DNA of 64,000 nucleotides from Actinomadura rifamycini DSM 43936 (GTDB lineage Bacteria > Actinomycetota > Actinomycetes > Streptosporangiales > Streptosporangiaceae): assembly GCF_000425065.1 (NCBI RefSeq), contig NZ_AULB01000015.1, positions 1 to 64,000 on the forward strand, given 5' to 3'. Shown one piece after another: positions 43,047 to 51,006 of the stretch (position 1 is its first letter; every line of letters starts with the position of its first letter). The notes under the pieces are model-generated. The model saw nothing but the letters and a program-made list of their open reading frames with translations. It had not been told where the DNA came from and did no database searches. The position numbers were made by a program, and so were the translations under genes.

Positions 43047-43795
43047 AGCGCGGTGAGGGACCGGAACGTCCGCAGGAGGACGTGCGCGAGGTTGTAGACG
43101 ACGAGCCCCGGCGGCGCGGCGGCCGCCTGCGCCGGATCGTTGACGATCGTCGTCATCGCCTTGCCCGCCCCGGCCGCCGCCGCGCGGACGGCCTCGGTCG
43201 CGGCCCGCACGTCCGGTTCGGCGGCGCCGCCGGTCAGGCCCATCGCCACCGACAGGTCGGCGGGCCCGACCATGACCGAGTCCACCCCCTCGACGGCGGC
43301 GATCTCGGCCGCGTTCGCGCACGCCCGCGGCGTCTCGGCCATCACCACGACGACCGTCCGCTCGGCGGACCGCCGCAGGTGGTCGGCGATCGACGCCGCG
43401 CCGAACCCGCCCGCGCGGCTGTAGGTGGCGAACCCCCGGGCGCCGAGCGGCGGGTAGTGCGCGGCGGCGACGGCGGCGCGGGCGTCCGCGGCGGTGTCCA
43501 CGTGCGGGACGACGATCCCGGTGGCGCCGAGGTCGAGCACCCGCAGCACCAGCCCCGGATCCCCGGCCCCGACCCGGACCAGGACGTCCAGCCCGTGGGC
43601 CTCGGCCGCCGCGATGTGGTGCTGGAGCGCGACGAGGTCGGCGGGACCGTGCTCCAGGTCGATCAGCACGTGGTCGAAGCCGGCGACCCCGGCGAGCTCC
43701 ACGAGGAACTCGCCGGGGAGCCGCAGCAGGCCGCCGAGCGTCTTCTCCCCGGCCCGGATCCGCTGCTTGAGGCCGGCCGCCCCCGGTCCGGTCAC
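43043..43795 (-). CDS. HpcH/HpaI-family aldolase
   Basis: 250 residues from GTG overlapping the SDR stop (GTGA). TIM-barrel class II (metal) aldolase: IDLEHGPADL gives the conserved Glu-His, GATGIVVPHVDT and GARGF the barrel loops, and the metal Glu is in VVMAETPRA; VMVGPADLSVAMG follows. Cleaves 2-keto-3-deoxy or 4-hydroxy-2-oxo acids to pyruvate plus an aldehyde. Last gene of the LacI-controlled left operon, so it probably performs the final C-C cleavage. Confidence 0.88.
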   Translation of the reverse strand: MTGPGAAGLKQRIRAGEKTLGGLLRLPGEFLVELAGVAGFDHVLIDLEHGPADLVALQHHIAAAEAHGLDVLVRVGAGDPGLVLRVLDLGATGIVVPHVDTAADARAAVAAAHYPPLGARGFATYSRAGGFGAASIADHLRRSAERTVVVVMAETPRACANAAEIAAVEGVDSVMVGPADLSVAMGLTGGAAEPDVRAATEAVRAAAAGAGKAMTTIVNDPAQAAAAPPGLVVYNLAHVLLRTFRSLTAL

Positions 43796-44568
43796 CGCGC
43801 CACCATCCCGGCGGACAGGTCGATGTCGGCCGCGCACAGCCCCGGCATGCCCAGCATCGCCACGAGCGCCGTCGCGACCTCGTCCGCGGTGACCATCCGG
43901 CCGAGCGCGGCGCGGGACACGAACGCGCGCTCCGCGTCCGCCGGGTCGGTGCCGGTGCGCTCCGCCTCCAGCCGGAAGTTGCGCTCCATCCGCGGGCCCG
44001 CGACCGGCCCCGGCGACAGCGCGTTGACGTTCACGCCGAGCGGCCCGACCTCCGCGGCGAGCGTGGTGGTCAGCCCGAGCACCGCCGTCTTCGACGCGCA
44101 GTACGGGGTGCGGGCGGCGAGGGGGCGCTTGCCGCTGACGGACGCGACGTTGACGACGTCCCCCGACCCCCGCTCGACCATCGCCGGGAGGAACGCCCGG
44201 CACATCAGGTAGACGCCGCGCACGTTCACGTCGAACACCGCGTCCCACTCGTCGGGCTCGATGTCGACCAGCGGCTTCACCGGGCCCGGGACGCCCGCGT
44301 TGTTCACCAGGACCGACACCGCCTCGTCCGCGAGCTCCGCCGCGAGCGCCGCGACGCTCGCCGGATCCGACACGTCGCAGGTCGCGGCGCGCCCGGGGAC
44401 GGGCAGCCCGGCGGCGACCGCGGCGACCTTCGACCGGTCGCGCCCGACGACGACCACCCGGGCGCCGGCGCGGGCGAGGGCGTCCGCCATCGCCGCGCCG
44501 AGCCCGTTGCCGCCGCCCGTGACCAGCGCCGTCCGCCCCGCCACCGCGCCGCCGGGACCGGCGGTCAC
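43792..44568 (-). CDS. SDR-family oxidoreductase
   Basis: 258 residues from GTG overlapping the HisD-like stop. VTGGGNGLGAAMADAL cofactor loop, NNAGVPGP, active-site Ser in VASVSG, and PYCASKTA with Tyr and Lys. It has Gly-Arg-Asp after strand 2, suggesting NADP (inference). Lies between the HisD-like dehydrogenase and the aldolase, so it may reduce or oxidise an intermediate of the same polyol-like pathway. Confidence 0.87.
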   Translation of the reverse strand: MTAGPGGAVAGRTALVTGGGNGLGAAMADALARAGARVVVVGRDRSKVAAVAAGLPVPGRAATCDVSDPASVAALAAELADEAVSVLVNNAGVPGPVKPLVDIEPDEWDAVFDVNVRGVYLMCRAFLPAMVERGSGDVVNVASVSGKRPLAARTPYCASKTAVLGLTTTLAAEVGPLGVNVNALSPGPVAGPRMERNFRLEAERTGTDPADAERAFVSRAALGRMVTADEVATALVAMLGMPGLCAADIDLSAGMVAR

Positions 44569-45893
44569 GACGGGTCCCCGCTGAGCGCCCGCGCCTCGTC
44601 CATCCACGGGAACGACGCGTCGCCGAACCGCGCCGCGCGGACGTCCCCGGACCGGGCGTGGCCCTCGAACAGCTCGACGCGCGCCGCGCGGCCGCACACC
44701 TCGCCGAGGCGGGCGCTCGCCGCCGGGTCCGTGACCTCCTGGTACGTCACGGTCTTCAGGTACTTCCCGACCCACAGGCCGCCGGTGTAGCGGGCGGCGC
44801 CCCGCGTCGGCAGGACGTGGTTCGTGCCGATGACCTTGTCGCCGTACGACACGCACGTCCCCTCGCCGAGGAACAGCGCGCCGTAGTTCCGCATCCGGTC
44901 GAGGGCGCGGCGCGGGTCGGCGGTCAGCACCTCGACGTGCTCGGACGCGTACCCGTCGGCGACCTCGAACGCCTCGTCCACGGAGTCGACGACGACGATC
45001 TCGCCGTGGTCGCGCCAGGCCGGCCCGGCGAAGTCGCGGGTGGGCATGCCGGGGAGCAGCCGGTCGACGTGCGCCGCCACCTCGCGCCCGAGGGCGGCGG
45101 AGGTGGTGACCAGGACGGCCGGGGAGTCGGGGCCGTGCTCGGCCTGCGACAGCAGGTCGACGGCGACGGTGAACGGGTCGGCGGTCTCGTCGGCGATCAC
45201 CAGGATCTCCGTCGGGCCCGCGAACAGGTCGATGCCGACCTCGCCGAACAGCTGCCGCTTCGCCTCCGCGACGTACGCGTTGCCCGGCCCGGCGATCAGA
45301 TCGACGCGCCCGATCGTCTCGGTGCCGACCGCCATCGCCGCGACCGCCTGGACGCCGCCCAGCAGGTGGATCTCGTCCGCGCCCGCGAGGTGCATCGCCG
45401 CGACCGTCGCCGCCGGGACCTCGCCGCGGATCGGCGGCGTGCACGCGACGACGCGCGGCACCCCCGCGACCTTCGCGGTCACGATCGTCATGTGCGCGGA
45501 CGCCGTCAGCGGGTACCGGCCGCCCGGCACGTAGGCGCCCGCGGCGGACACCGGCACGTGGCGCTGCCCGAGCCGGACGCCCGGCAGCGTCTCCGCCTCG
45601 AAGTCGGTCATCGAGTCGCGCTGCAACCGCGCGAACCCGCGGACCTGCTCCTGCACGAACTCGATGTCCTCGATGACCTGCCGGGGAACGCCCGCGACGA
45701 TCTTCTCGACCTCGGCGTCCGACAGCGTGAACGACGGCGGCGTCCAGCGGTCGAACTTCTCCGAGTAGTCCCGGACGGCGGCGTCGCCGCGCTCCCGGAC
45801 GTCCGCGATGATCTCCTCGACGCGGGCGCGGACCTCGCCGAGGTCGCGCGCGACGCGCTCCTGCGGCACCGGCTCCTTCAGCACGTGGGGCAC
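44565..45893 (-). CDS. histidinol-dehydrogenase-family enzyme (catabolic paralogue)
   Basis: 442 residues. All HisD zinc and catalytic residues are present: QAEHGPDSPA (Gln, His), ASEHVEVL (Glu, His), YGDKVIGTNHVLPT (Asp) and FEGHARSGDV (last His). No other his genes are nearby, and a second HisD paralogue lies 9 kb away, so it is not the biosynthetic enzyme. HisD homologues such as HpsN oxidise 2,3-dihydroxypropane-1-sulfonate, converting a primary alcohol to acid. GTG 45893 has GGAGG six bases before. In the LacI-governed operon. Confidence 0.85.
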   Translation of the reverse strand: MPHVLKEPVPQERVARDLGEVRARVEEIIADVRERGDAAVRDYSEKFDRWTPPSFTLSDAEVEKIVAGVPRQVIEDIEFVQEQVRGFARLQRDSMTDFEAETLPGVRLGQRHVPVSAAGAYVPGGRYPLTASAHMTIVTAKVAGVPRVVACTPPIRGEVPAATVAAMHLAGADEIHLLGGVQAVAAMAVGTETIGRVDLIAGPGNAYVAEAKRQLFGEVGIDLFAGPTEILVIADETADPFTVAVDLLSQAEHGPDSPAVLVTTSAALGREVAAHVDRLLPGMPTRDFAGPAWRDHGEIVVVDSVDEAFEVADGYASEHVEVLTADPRRALDRMRNYGALFLGEGTCVSYGDKVIGTNHVLPTRGAARYTGGLWVGKYLKTVTYQEVTDPAASARLGEVCGRAARVELFEGHARSGDVRAARFGDASFPWMDEARALSGDPS

Positions 45894-46573
45894 GACGTCC
45901 TCCTGTTCGTTGTGGGTTGGTGGTCCAGCCATTCGCGAACGACCCCGGCGAGGACGCGGGGGCGTTCGACGGGCAGCAGGTGGCCCGCGCCGGGCAGCAC
46001 GCGCAGGCTCCCGGAGGGCGCGGTCTCGGCGATGCGCCGGTGGAACCCGACCGGGCACAGCGCGTCCGCGCCGCCGCACACGGCGAGCACCGGGCAGGGC
46101 GCGGCGGCGAGCGGCGCGGACGCGTCCCGGCGGGTCGCCTGCGCGGCGAGCTGCGCGCGGAACACGTCGGGGCCGATCCGGTGCGCCATGCCGAGGAACC
46201 GCTCGTCGTGCCCGGGCTCGGCGAACATCGTCGGGAGGATGCCGCGGACGACGTCGTCGAACGCGCCGCGCTCCGTCCGGTCGGCCATGTCGCGCCAGCC
46301 CGCGAGCTGCGCCGGGGTCGGGGCGCCCGCGTTGGTGGAGATCGCGCAGAACGCGGCGACCCGCTCGGGCGCGAGGCGCAGCACCTCGAACCCGACGATC
46401 GCGCCGAGGCTCAGCCCGACGAGGACGAACGGGCCGTCCGCGGCGGCGAGCACCTGGCGGGCCATCCCGGTGACCGTCGGCTCGGTGATCGCGACGGGCG
46501 TCCCGGGGAGGTCCGCGCCCGACCACAGGTCGGCGTCGCAGAGCATCCCCGGCACGAGCAGCGTCGGGATCAT
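45878..46573 (-). CDS. alpha/beta-fold hydrolase
   Basis: 231 residues. LLVPGMLCD oxyanion loop, nucleophile elbow GLSLGA (Ser), CGGADALCP with the acid, and GAGHLLPVERP with the catalytic His. Resembles small carboxylesterases and 3-oxoadipate enol-lactonases. The start overlaps the bicupin stop (ATGA), and the 3' end overlaps the HisD-like start. It may hydrolyse an ester or lactone intermediate of the pathway. Confidence 0.85.
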   Translation of the reverse strand: MIPTLLVPGMLCDADLWSGADLPGTPVAITEPTVTGMARQVLAAADGPFVLVGLSLGAIVGFEVLRLAPERVAAFCAISTNAGAPTPAQLAGWRDMADRTERGAFDDVVRGILPTMFAEPGHDERFLGMAHRIGPDVFRAQLAAQATRRDASAPLAAAPCPVLAVCGGADALCPVGFHRRIAETAPSGSLRVLPGAGHLLPVERPRVLAGVVREWLDHQPTTNRRTSCPTC

Positions 46574-47718
46574 CGCGGGACCAGGTCGGCGGGCGCGAGG
46601 TAGCCGCCCGGGTCGAGGGCGGTGCCCGCGTCGGCGGCGGCCTTGACGACGTCGTCGTCCCACTCCAGCCGGACGCGGCCGTCGCCGCCGTTCACCACGA
46701 CCATGGACGCCTCGCCGTCCCCGGCGTTGCGGACCGAGCGCCAGGCGTGCGCGGGGACGGACAGCATGTCCCACGGGCCGAGCCGCACGGCCAGCTCCTC
46801 GCCCGGCCCGTTCAGCACGACCTCCCACTCGCCGTCCTTGACCATCAGCACCTGCGACTCGCCGTGCCGGTGCCGGTTGAGGCCCTCGCCGGGCCGCGCC
46901 TTCAGCCACGCCACGTTGTGCCCGTGCGGGTTGTGGACGACCGGCTCCTGGAAGCGGTCCTCGGTCATGCCGTAGCCGATGACGGCCGCGAGCCGCGCCC
47001 CGCCGCCGGGCAGGCGGGAGTCGAGGAACGGCGCGTCGCTCCAGCTCAGGTCGTCCGGGGCGGCGACGCGGCGGCGCAGGTCGTCGGCCGTGTAGGTGCG
47101 CAGCCCCGCGATCTGCTCGGCCGAGACCGGACGGACCGTGCGCGCGCCCTCGGGGACCGCCTCGCCCGCGACCGTGTCGACCAGCTCGCCGGCCTCGGTG
47201 AGGAACAACCCGTGGTCGGCGGCCTCGCGGAGCACCGACGGGCCCCAGATGATGCCGCCCGTGTCGTCCTCGCCGAGGGTGGTGAAGAGCCAGCCGTCGT
47301 CGGGTCCCACGTTGGTGAACCCGCGGAAGATCCACGTCGGGATGGACGCGATGTCGCCCTCGCGGAGCAGCAGCTCGCCGTCCGTCCCGTCCGCGCCCCA
47401 CCGCAGGAGGAACTCGCCGCGGAAGCACAGGAACACCTCGGCGGTGAAATGCAGGTGCAGGCTGTTCGTCACGCCGTTCGGCATCGCCGCCGCGCCGATG
47501 TTGTAGCCGTGCGGCTCGCGCAGGTTGATCACCTGGCCGGGGCTCTGGCTCACCCCGGGGCCGATCATCGCGTAGTTCTCCTTGCGGTCCGATCCGGGCG
47601 TGCGGCAGTCGATGAACGCCTGGTCGCAGGAGACGAAGTCGTCCCGCCGGATCGTCCGCCGGGCCAGTTCGGCGGCCGTCACCGGGACCCGCCGCGGGTC
47701 CGCGTCCTGAGTATTCAT
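46570..47718 (-). CDS. bicupin protein
   Basis: 382 residues with two cupin barrels: NSLHLHFTAEVFLCFRGEF (about 90-110) and NRHRHGESQVLMVKDGEWEV (about 285-305), each with metal-type His and Glu positions, and second motifs ending IPTWIFRGFTN and VPAHAWRSVRN. Similar to gentisate-dioxygenase-like or phosphomannose-isomerase-like bicupins. First gene of the left operon. No ribosome site is seen; TAGTGT (47727-47732, minus strand) lies eight bases before the ATG, so the mRNA is probably leaderless, and a LacI palindrome covers the start. Confidence 0.82.
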   Translation of the reverse strand: MNTQDADPRRVPVTAAELARRTIRRDDFVSCDQAFIDCRTPGSDRKENYAMIGPGVSQSPGQVINLREPHGYNIGAAAMPNGVTNSLHLHFTAEVFLCFRGEFLLRWGADGTDGELLLREGDIASIPTWIFRGFTNVGPDDGWLFTTLGEDDTGGIIWGPSVLREAADHGLFLTEAGELVDTVAGEAVPEGARTVRPVSAEQIAGLRTYTADDLRRRVAAPDDLSWSDAPFLDSRLPGGGARLAAVIGYGMTEDRFQEPVVHNPHGHNVAWLKARPGEGLNRHRHGESQVLMVKDGEWEVVLNGPGEELAVRLGPWDMLSVPAHAWRSVRNAGDGEASMVVVNGGDGRVRLEWDDDVVKAAADAGTALDPGGYLAPADLVPR

Positions 47719-47728
47719 ACGTATGCAC
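47713..47728. promoter_or_regulatory. LacI operator at the left operon start
   Basis: ATTCATACGTATGCAC with central CG; the inner ten bases CATACGTATG are a perfect palindrome. It covers the bicupin start codon and abuts its -10. Related sites occur at 48965-48980 and 49108-49123. Confidence 0.7.
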
Positions 47729-47791
47729 ACTACGCGCAGCGGGTGCGGTGTTGTCAATCGCAGTCCCGCTGAACGGCTTCGGACAGCGGGT

Positions 47792-47807
47792 GAATAGACG
47801 TATGCTT
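47792..47807. promoter_or_regulatory. weaker LacI half-site before the regulator gene
   Basis: GAATAGACGTATGCTT: the right half (CGTATGC) matches the site at 47713, the left half does not. Position 54 bases before the LacI start suggests autoregulation, with low confidence. Confidence 0.35.
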
Positions 47808-47860
47808 GCCTGCGTCGATCGAGAGGCCGCCGTCGCGGCGCGCAGGCGTGGAGGCAGCAG

Positions 47861-48859
47861 GTGGGGATCACGAGCCGCGACGTCGCCCGGCTGGCCGGCG
47901 TCTCCCAGCCCACGGTGTCGCGCGCGCTCCGGGGCGACGAGCGGGTGTCCGCCGCGACCCGCGCCAAGGTGCGCGAGGCCGCCCAGGCCCTCGGCTACGT
48001 GCCGAGCGAGGCGGGCCGCAGCCTGTCCACCCGCACGTCCCGGCGCATCGGCGTGCTGGTCACCGACCTCACCAACCCGTTCTACCCGCACCTCGTAGGC
48101 CCCCTCCACGACGAGCTGGGCCGGCTCGACTACCGCATGATGCTGTTCACCGAGCGCTCCGACGAGGCTCTCGCCTACGAGCGGCTCCTCGACCGCTCGA
48201 TCGACGGCGTCGTCCTCGCCACCACCACGCTCGGCTCCGGGCTGCCCGCCGAGCTGCGCCGCCGCGGGCTCCCGTTCGTCTACCTCAACCGCGAGGGCGG
48301 CACCCCCGGCGACGCCGTCGTCGTCGACAACCGGCGCGGCGCCGGGTTCGCCGCGCGCGAGCTCGTCGGGCTCGGGCACGAGCGGATCGCCGGCATCTTC
48401 GGGCCCGAGGACACCAGCACCGGGCGCGACCGCGAGTACGGCCTGCGGCTCGCGCTCGCCGAGGCCGGGATCGGGCTCCCCGAGTCGCGCGTCCGGCGCG
48501 GCCCCTTCGAGTTCGACACCGGGTACGCGGGCCTGACCGGGCTGCTCGCCTCCGAAGCGCCCCCGACCGCCGTGTTCTGCGGCAACGACGTCATCGCGAT
48601 CGGCGCGCTGGACGCCGCGCGCCGCTTCGGCGTCCGGGTCCCGGACGACCTCACGGTCATCGGCTTCGACGACATCCCGATGGCGTCGTGGGCGTCCTTC
48701 GAGCTGACGACCGTCCGGTACGACCTCGGGGAGATGGCGGCCACGGCCGTGCGGCTGCTGATCGACCGGATCGGCGGCAAGGCCGGGGACGAGCCGGCCC
48801 GCGTGGTGCTCGACCCCGAGTTCGTCCCGCGCCACACGCACGCCGCCCCGCCCGCCTGA
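47861..48859 (+). CDS. LacI-family regulator
   Basis: 332 residues from GTG with GGAGG seven bases before. N-terminal LacI helix-turn-helix TSRDVARLAGVSQPTVSRALRG and hinge helix, then a periplasmic-binding-type effector domain (IGVLVTDLTNPFYPHLVGPL, VFCGNDVIAIGALDAARRFG, IGFDDIPMASW). It lies between the divergent catabolic and transport operons, and similar palindromes are found at both promoters. It most likely represses both until a pathway compound binds. Confidence 0.92.
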   Translation: MGITSRDVARLAGVSQPTVSRALRGDERVSAATRAKVREAAQALGYVPSEAGRSLSTRTSRRIGVLVTDLTNPFYPHLVGPLHDELGRLDYRMMLFTERSDEALAYERLLDRSIDGVVLATTTLGSGLPAELRRRGLPFVYLNREGGTPGDAVVVDNRRGAGFAARELVGLGHERIAGIFGPEDTSTGRDREYGLRLALAEAGIGLPESRVRRGPFEFDTGYAGLTGLLASEAPPTAVFCGNDVIAIGALDAARRFGVRVPDDLTVIGFDDIPMASWASFELTTVRYDLGEMAATAVRLLIDRIGGKAGDEPARVVLDPEFVPRHTHAAPPA

Positions 48860-48964
48860 CGCCCGCCCCGCCCCTTCCCGCGCTCCGCCGCCCCTCTCCG
48901 CCCGCCTCTCCGCCCGCTTCGCGCGCCCGCGGATCGACCCGCGGCGCCGGTCGCCCACCGAGCG

Positions 48965-48980
48965 ATGCATACGGATATGC
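48965..48980. promoter_or_regulatory. LacI-type operator in the regulator/transporter gap
   Basis: ATGCATACGGATATGC; as a longer inverted repeat it is ATGCATA-CGGA-TATGCAT (48965-48982). Shares TGNATACG with the other sites. About 240 bases upstream of the permease start. The rest of the 48860-49107 gap is pyrimidine-rich (CCCGCC/CTCTCC) spacer with no gene seen. Confidence 0.6.
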
Positions 48981-49107
48981 ATAACGCCGGACGCCGAGGT
49001 CACCCCCGCACGACGGCCGTCACATGATGTTGAGCTGCGTGAACACCGCAAGTCCACCCACCGTCGATCTTCTCGAAAAGTCGGCGACCAGGTGTTGAAT
49101 CGTCGTT

Positions 49108-49123
49108 GTGAATACGCATACAC
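49108..49123. promoter_or_regulatory. LacI-type operator before the ABC transporter operon
   Basis: GTGAATACGCATACAC: central CG, twelve of sixteen positions symmetric, fitting GTGNATNCGNATNCAC. It lies 47 bases before the leader ORF of the transporter operon. Confidence 0.6.
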
Positions 49124-49169
49124 TGCCCGGACCTGAGACCCCCGTCACCCCACGGCGAAGGAGCCCGCA

Positions 49170-49214
49170 GTGAAACCGAGGTCCCCAGCCCCCGCCTGGA
49201 CCGTGCCATGGTGA
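49170..49214 (+). CDS. 14-codon leader ORF before the permease gene
   Basis: GTG with the best ribosome site of the region (AAGGAG, six bases spacing) opens VKPRSPAPAWTVPW and stops at TGA 49212, overlapping the permease ATG at 49208. The permease itself has no good ribosome site, so translation may depend on coupling. An alternative is a one-base frameshift that would make this the true permease N-terminus. Confidence 0.4.
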   Translation: MKPRSPAPAWTVPW

Positions 49215-50173
49215 CGGCGACGGCCGAGCGCTCCGCCGCGTCCGGCGCCGCCCCGGCCGGGCGGCCGCCCGGGTCCGGCGCGGGGCGCGGGCGGCGGATG
49301 CGCCGCGCGGCACAGCCGTACCTGCACCTCGCCCCCGCCCTCGCCGCGGTCCTGCTCACCACTGTCTACCCGCTGGTCTCGGCGCTCGTGACCAGCTTCC
49401 GGCACTGGCGGCTGAACGAGTCCACGGCGCCCGGCGGGTTCGTCGGACTGGAGCAGTACCAGCGGGCCTTCCAGGACGACACGTTCTTCAACAGCGTCAT
49501 GGTCACGCTGTGGTTCACGTTCGTGTCGGTGGTGCTGTCGGTCGGGATCGGGCTCGCGATGGCCCTGGTCCTCAACCGGCGCGGCCCGCTCACCGGGCTG
49601 ACGAAGGCGCTGCTGATCCTGCCGTTCGCGGTGGCGCCCGCGCTCAAGGGCTTCTCGTGGCGGTTCATGATGAACCCCGACCACGGCGTCTACGACAAGA
49701 TGATCGACGCCGTGTTCCCGTTCGCCGCCGACGTGAACTGGCTGGGGGAGCCGTTCTGGGCGCAGATGGTGCTGGTCCTGACCGAGGTGTGGGGCTGGGC
49801 GCCGCTGATCGCGCTGATGCTGCTCGGCGGGCTCGCGTCCGTCCCGGGCGAGGTCAACGAGGCCGCGCGGGTGGACGGCTGCTCGGCGTGGCAGCGGTTC
49901 CGGTACGTGACGTTCCCGCTGCTGCGGCCGCTGCTGCTGATCGTCGTCTTCCTCAAGGCGGTCTTCTCGCTGAAGCTGTTCGACCAGGTCGTCACCATCA
50001 CCGGCGGCGGGCCGGGCCGGGCGACCGAGACCCTCAACTACTACGCCTACACGCAGGGCTTCACGTTCCTCGACATCGGCTACGCCTCGGCCGTCTCGTG
50101 GATCCTCGTCGTCGCCCTCGGCGTCCTCGCGACGGGCTACCTGATCGCCATGAACCGGCAGGAGGCGAAATGA
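49208..50173 (+). CDS. ABC sugar-type permease (MalF-like)
   Basis: 321 residues. Six membrane helices after a 35-residue basic N-terminus. The EAA motif for ATPase contact is EVNEAARVDGCSAWQRFRYVTFPLLRP (about residues 215-240). Belongs to the carbohydrate CUT1-type MalF/UgpA permeases. Forms the importer with the next permease and binding protein; the ATPase gene is not in the cluster, so a shared MsiK-type ATPase is likely. Expression probably under LacI control. Confidence 0.9.
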   Translation: MVTATAERSAASGAAPAGRPPGSGAGRGRRMRRAAQPYLHLAPALAAVLLTTVYPLVSALVTSFRHWRLNESTAPGGFVGLEQYQRAFQDDTFFNSVMVTLWFTFVSVVLSVGIGLAMALVLNRRGPLTGLTKALLILPFAVAPALKGFSWRFMMNPDHGVYDKMIDAVFPFAADVNWLGEPFWAQMVLVLTEVWGWAPLIALMLLGGLASVPGEVNEAARVDGCSAWQRFRYVTFPLLRPLLLIVVFLKAVFSLKLFDQVVTITGGGPGRATETLNYYAYTQGFTFLDIGYASAVSWILVVALGVLATGYLIAMNRQEAK

Positions 50174-51006
50174 CCACCCGTGACCTGACCGCGCGGAAGG
50201 CGCTGGGCGGCGGGGCGCATCTGGCCGCCGTGCTGGCGATCCTGTTCTTCGTCCTGTTCCCCATCGTGTGGCTCGCGCTCACCGCGTTCCGCCCGGCGGC
50301 GGAGGCGTTCTCGACCTCCCCGCTCTTCGCGCCGACGCTGGAGAACTTCCGCGCGATCATCGGCGGGGAGAACGACCTCACCGCCGCCGCCGTGAACAGC
50401 GTCGTGGTGGGCACCGCGACGACGCTGATCTCGCTGCCGATGGCGCTGCTCGCCGCGTACGCGTTCTCCCGGCACCGGTTCCCCGGGCACCGGTCGATGC
50501 TGCTCGCGATGGTCGCGACCCAGTTCATCCCGGGCGTCGCGATCGCGCTGCCGTTCCTGACGCTGTTCCACGACCTCGGCCTGCTAGACACCCGCACGTC
50601 GCTGGTGGTCGTGAACCTGTCGCTCGTCGTCCCCTACATCACCTGGCTGCTGAAGGGGTTCGTGGACGGGCTGCCGATCGAGATCGAGGAGGCCGCGCGG
50701 CTCGACGGCTGCGGCCAGGTCCGGCTGCTGTGGCGGGTGGTGACGCCGCTGGCCGCGCCCGGCCTGTTCGTCTGCGCGGTGTTCTCGTTCCTGCTGTCGT
50801 GGAACGAGTTCCTGTTCCCGACGTTCCTGGCCAAGGAGAACGCGACGACGCTGCCCGTCGGGCTGATGACGCTCGTCCGCCCGGAAGGCGTCGCGTGGGG
50901 GCAGATGGCCGCCGCCGGCCTGCTGGTGATGGTGCCGATGCTGGTGATGTCGCTGTTCGTCCGCAAGCACTTCGCGCAGGGCATGACGATGGGAGCGATC
51001 AAGTGA
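50170..51006 (+). CDS. ABC sugar-type permease (MalG-like)
   Basis: 278 residues. Six helices, EAA motif EIEEAARLDGCGQVRLLWRVVTPLAAPG, and the C-terminal FVRKHFAQGMTMGAIK typical of MalG/UgpE. Overlaps the first permease stop (ATGA) and the binding-protein start (GTGA). Second membrane subunit of the importer. Confidence 0.92.
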   Translation: MTTRDLTARKALGGGAHLAAVLAILFFVLFPIVWLALTAFRPAAEAFSTSPLFAPTLENFRAIIGGENDLTAAAVNSVVVGTATTLISLPMALLAAYAFSRHRFPGHRSMLLAMVATQFIPGVAIALPFLTLFHDLGLLDTRTSLVVVNLSLVVPYITWLLKGFVDGLPIEIEEAARLDGCGQVRLLWRVVTPLAAPGLFVCAVFSFLLSWNEFLFPTFLAKENATTLPVGLMTLVRPEGVAWGQMAAAGLLVMVPMLVMSLFVRKHFAQGMTMGAIK

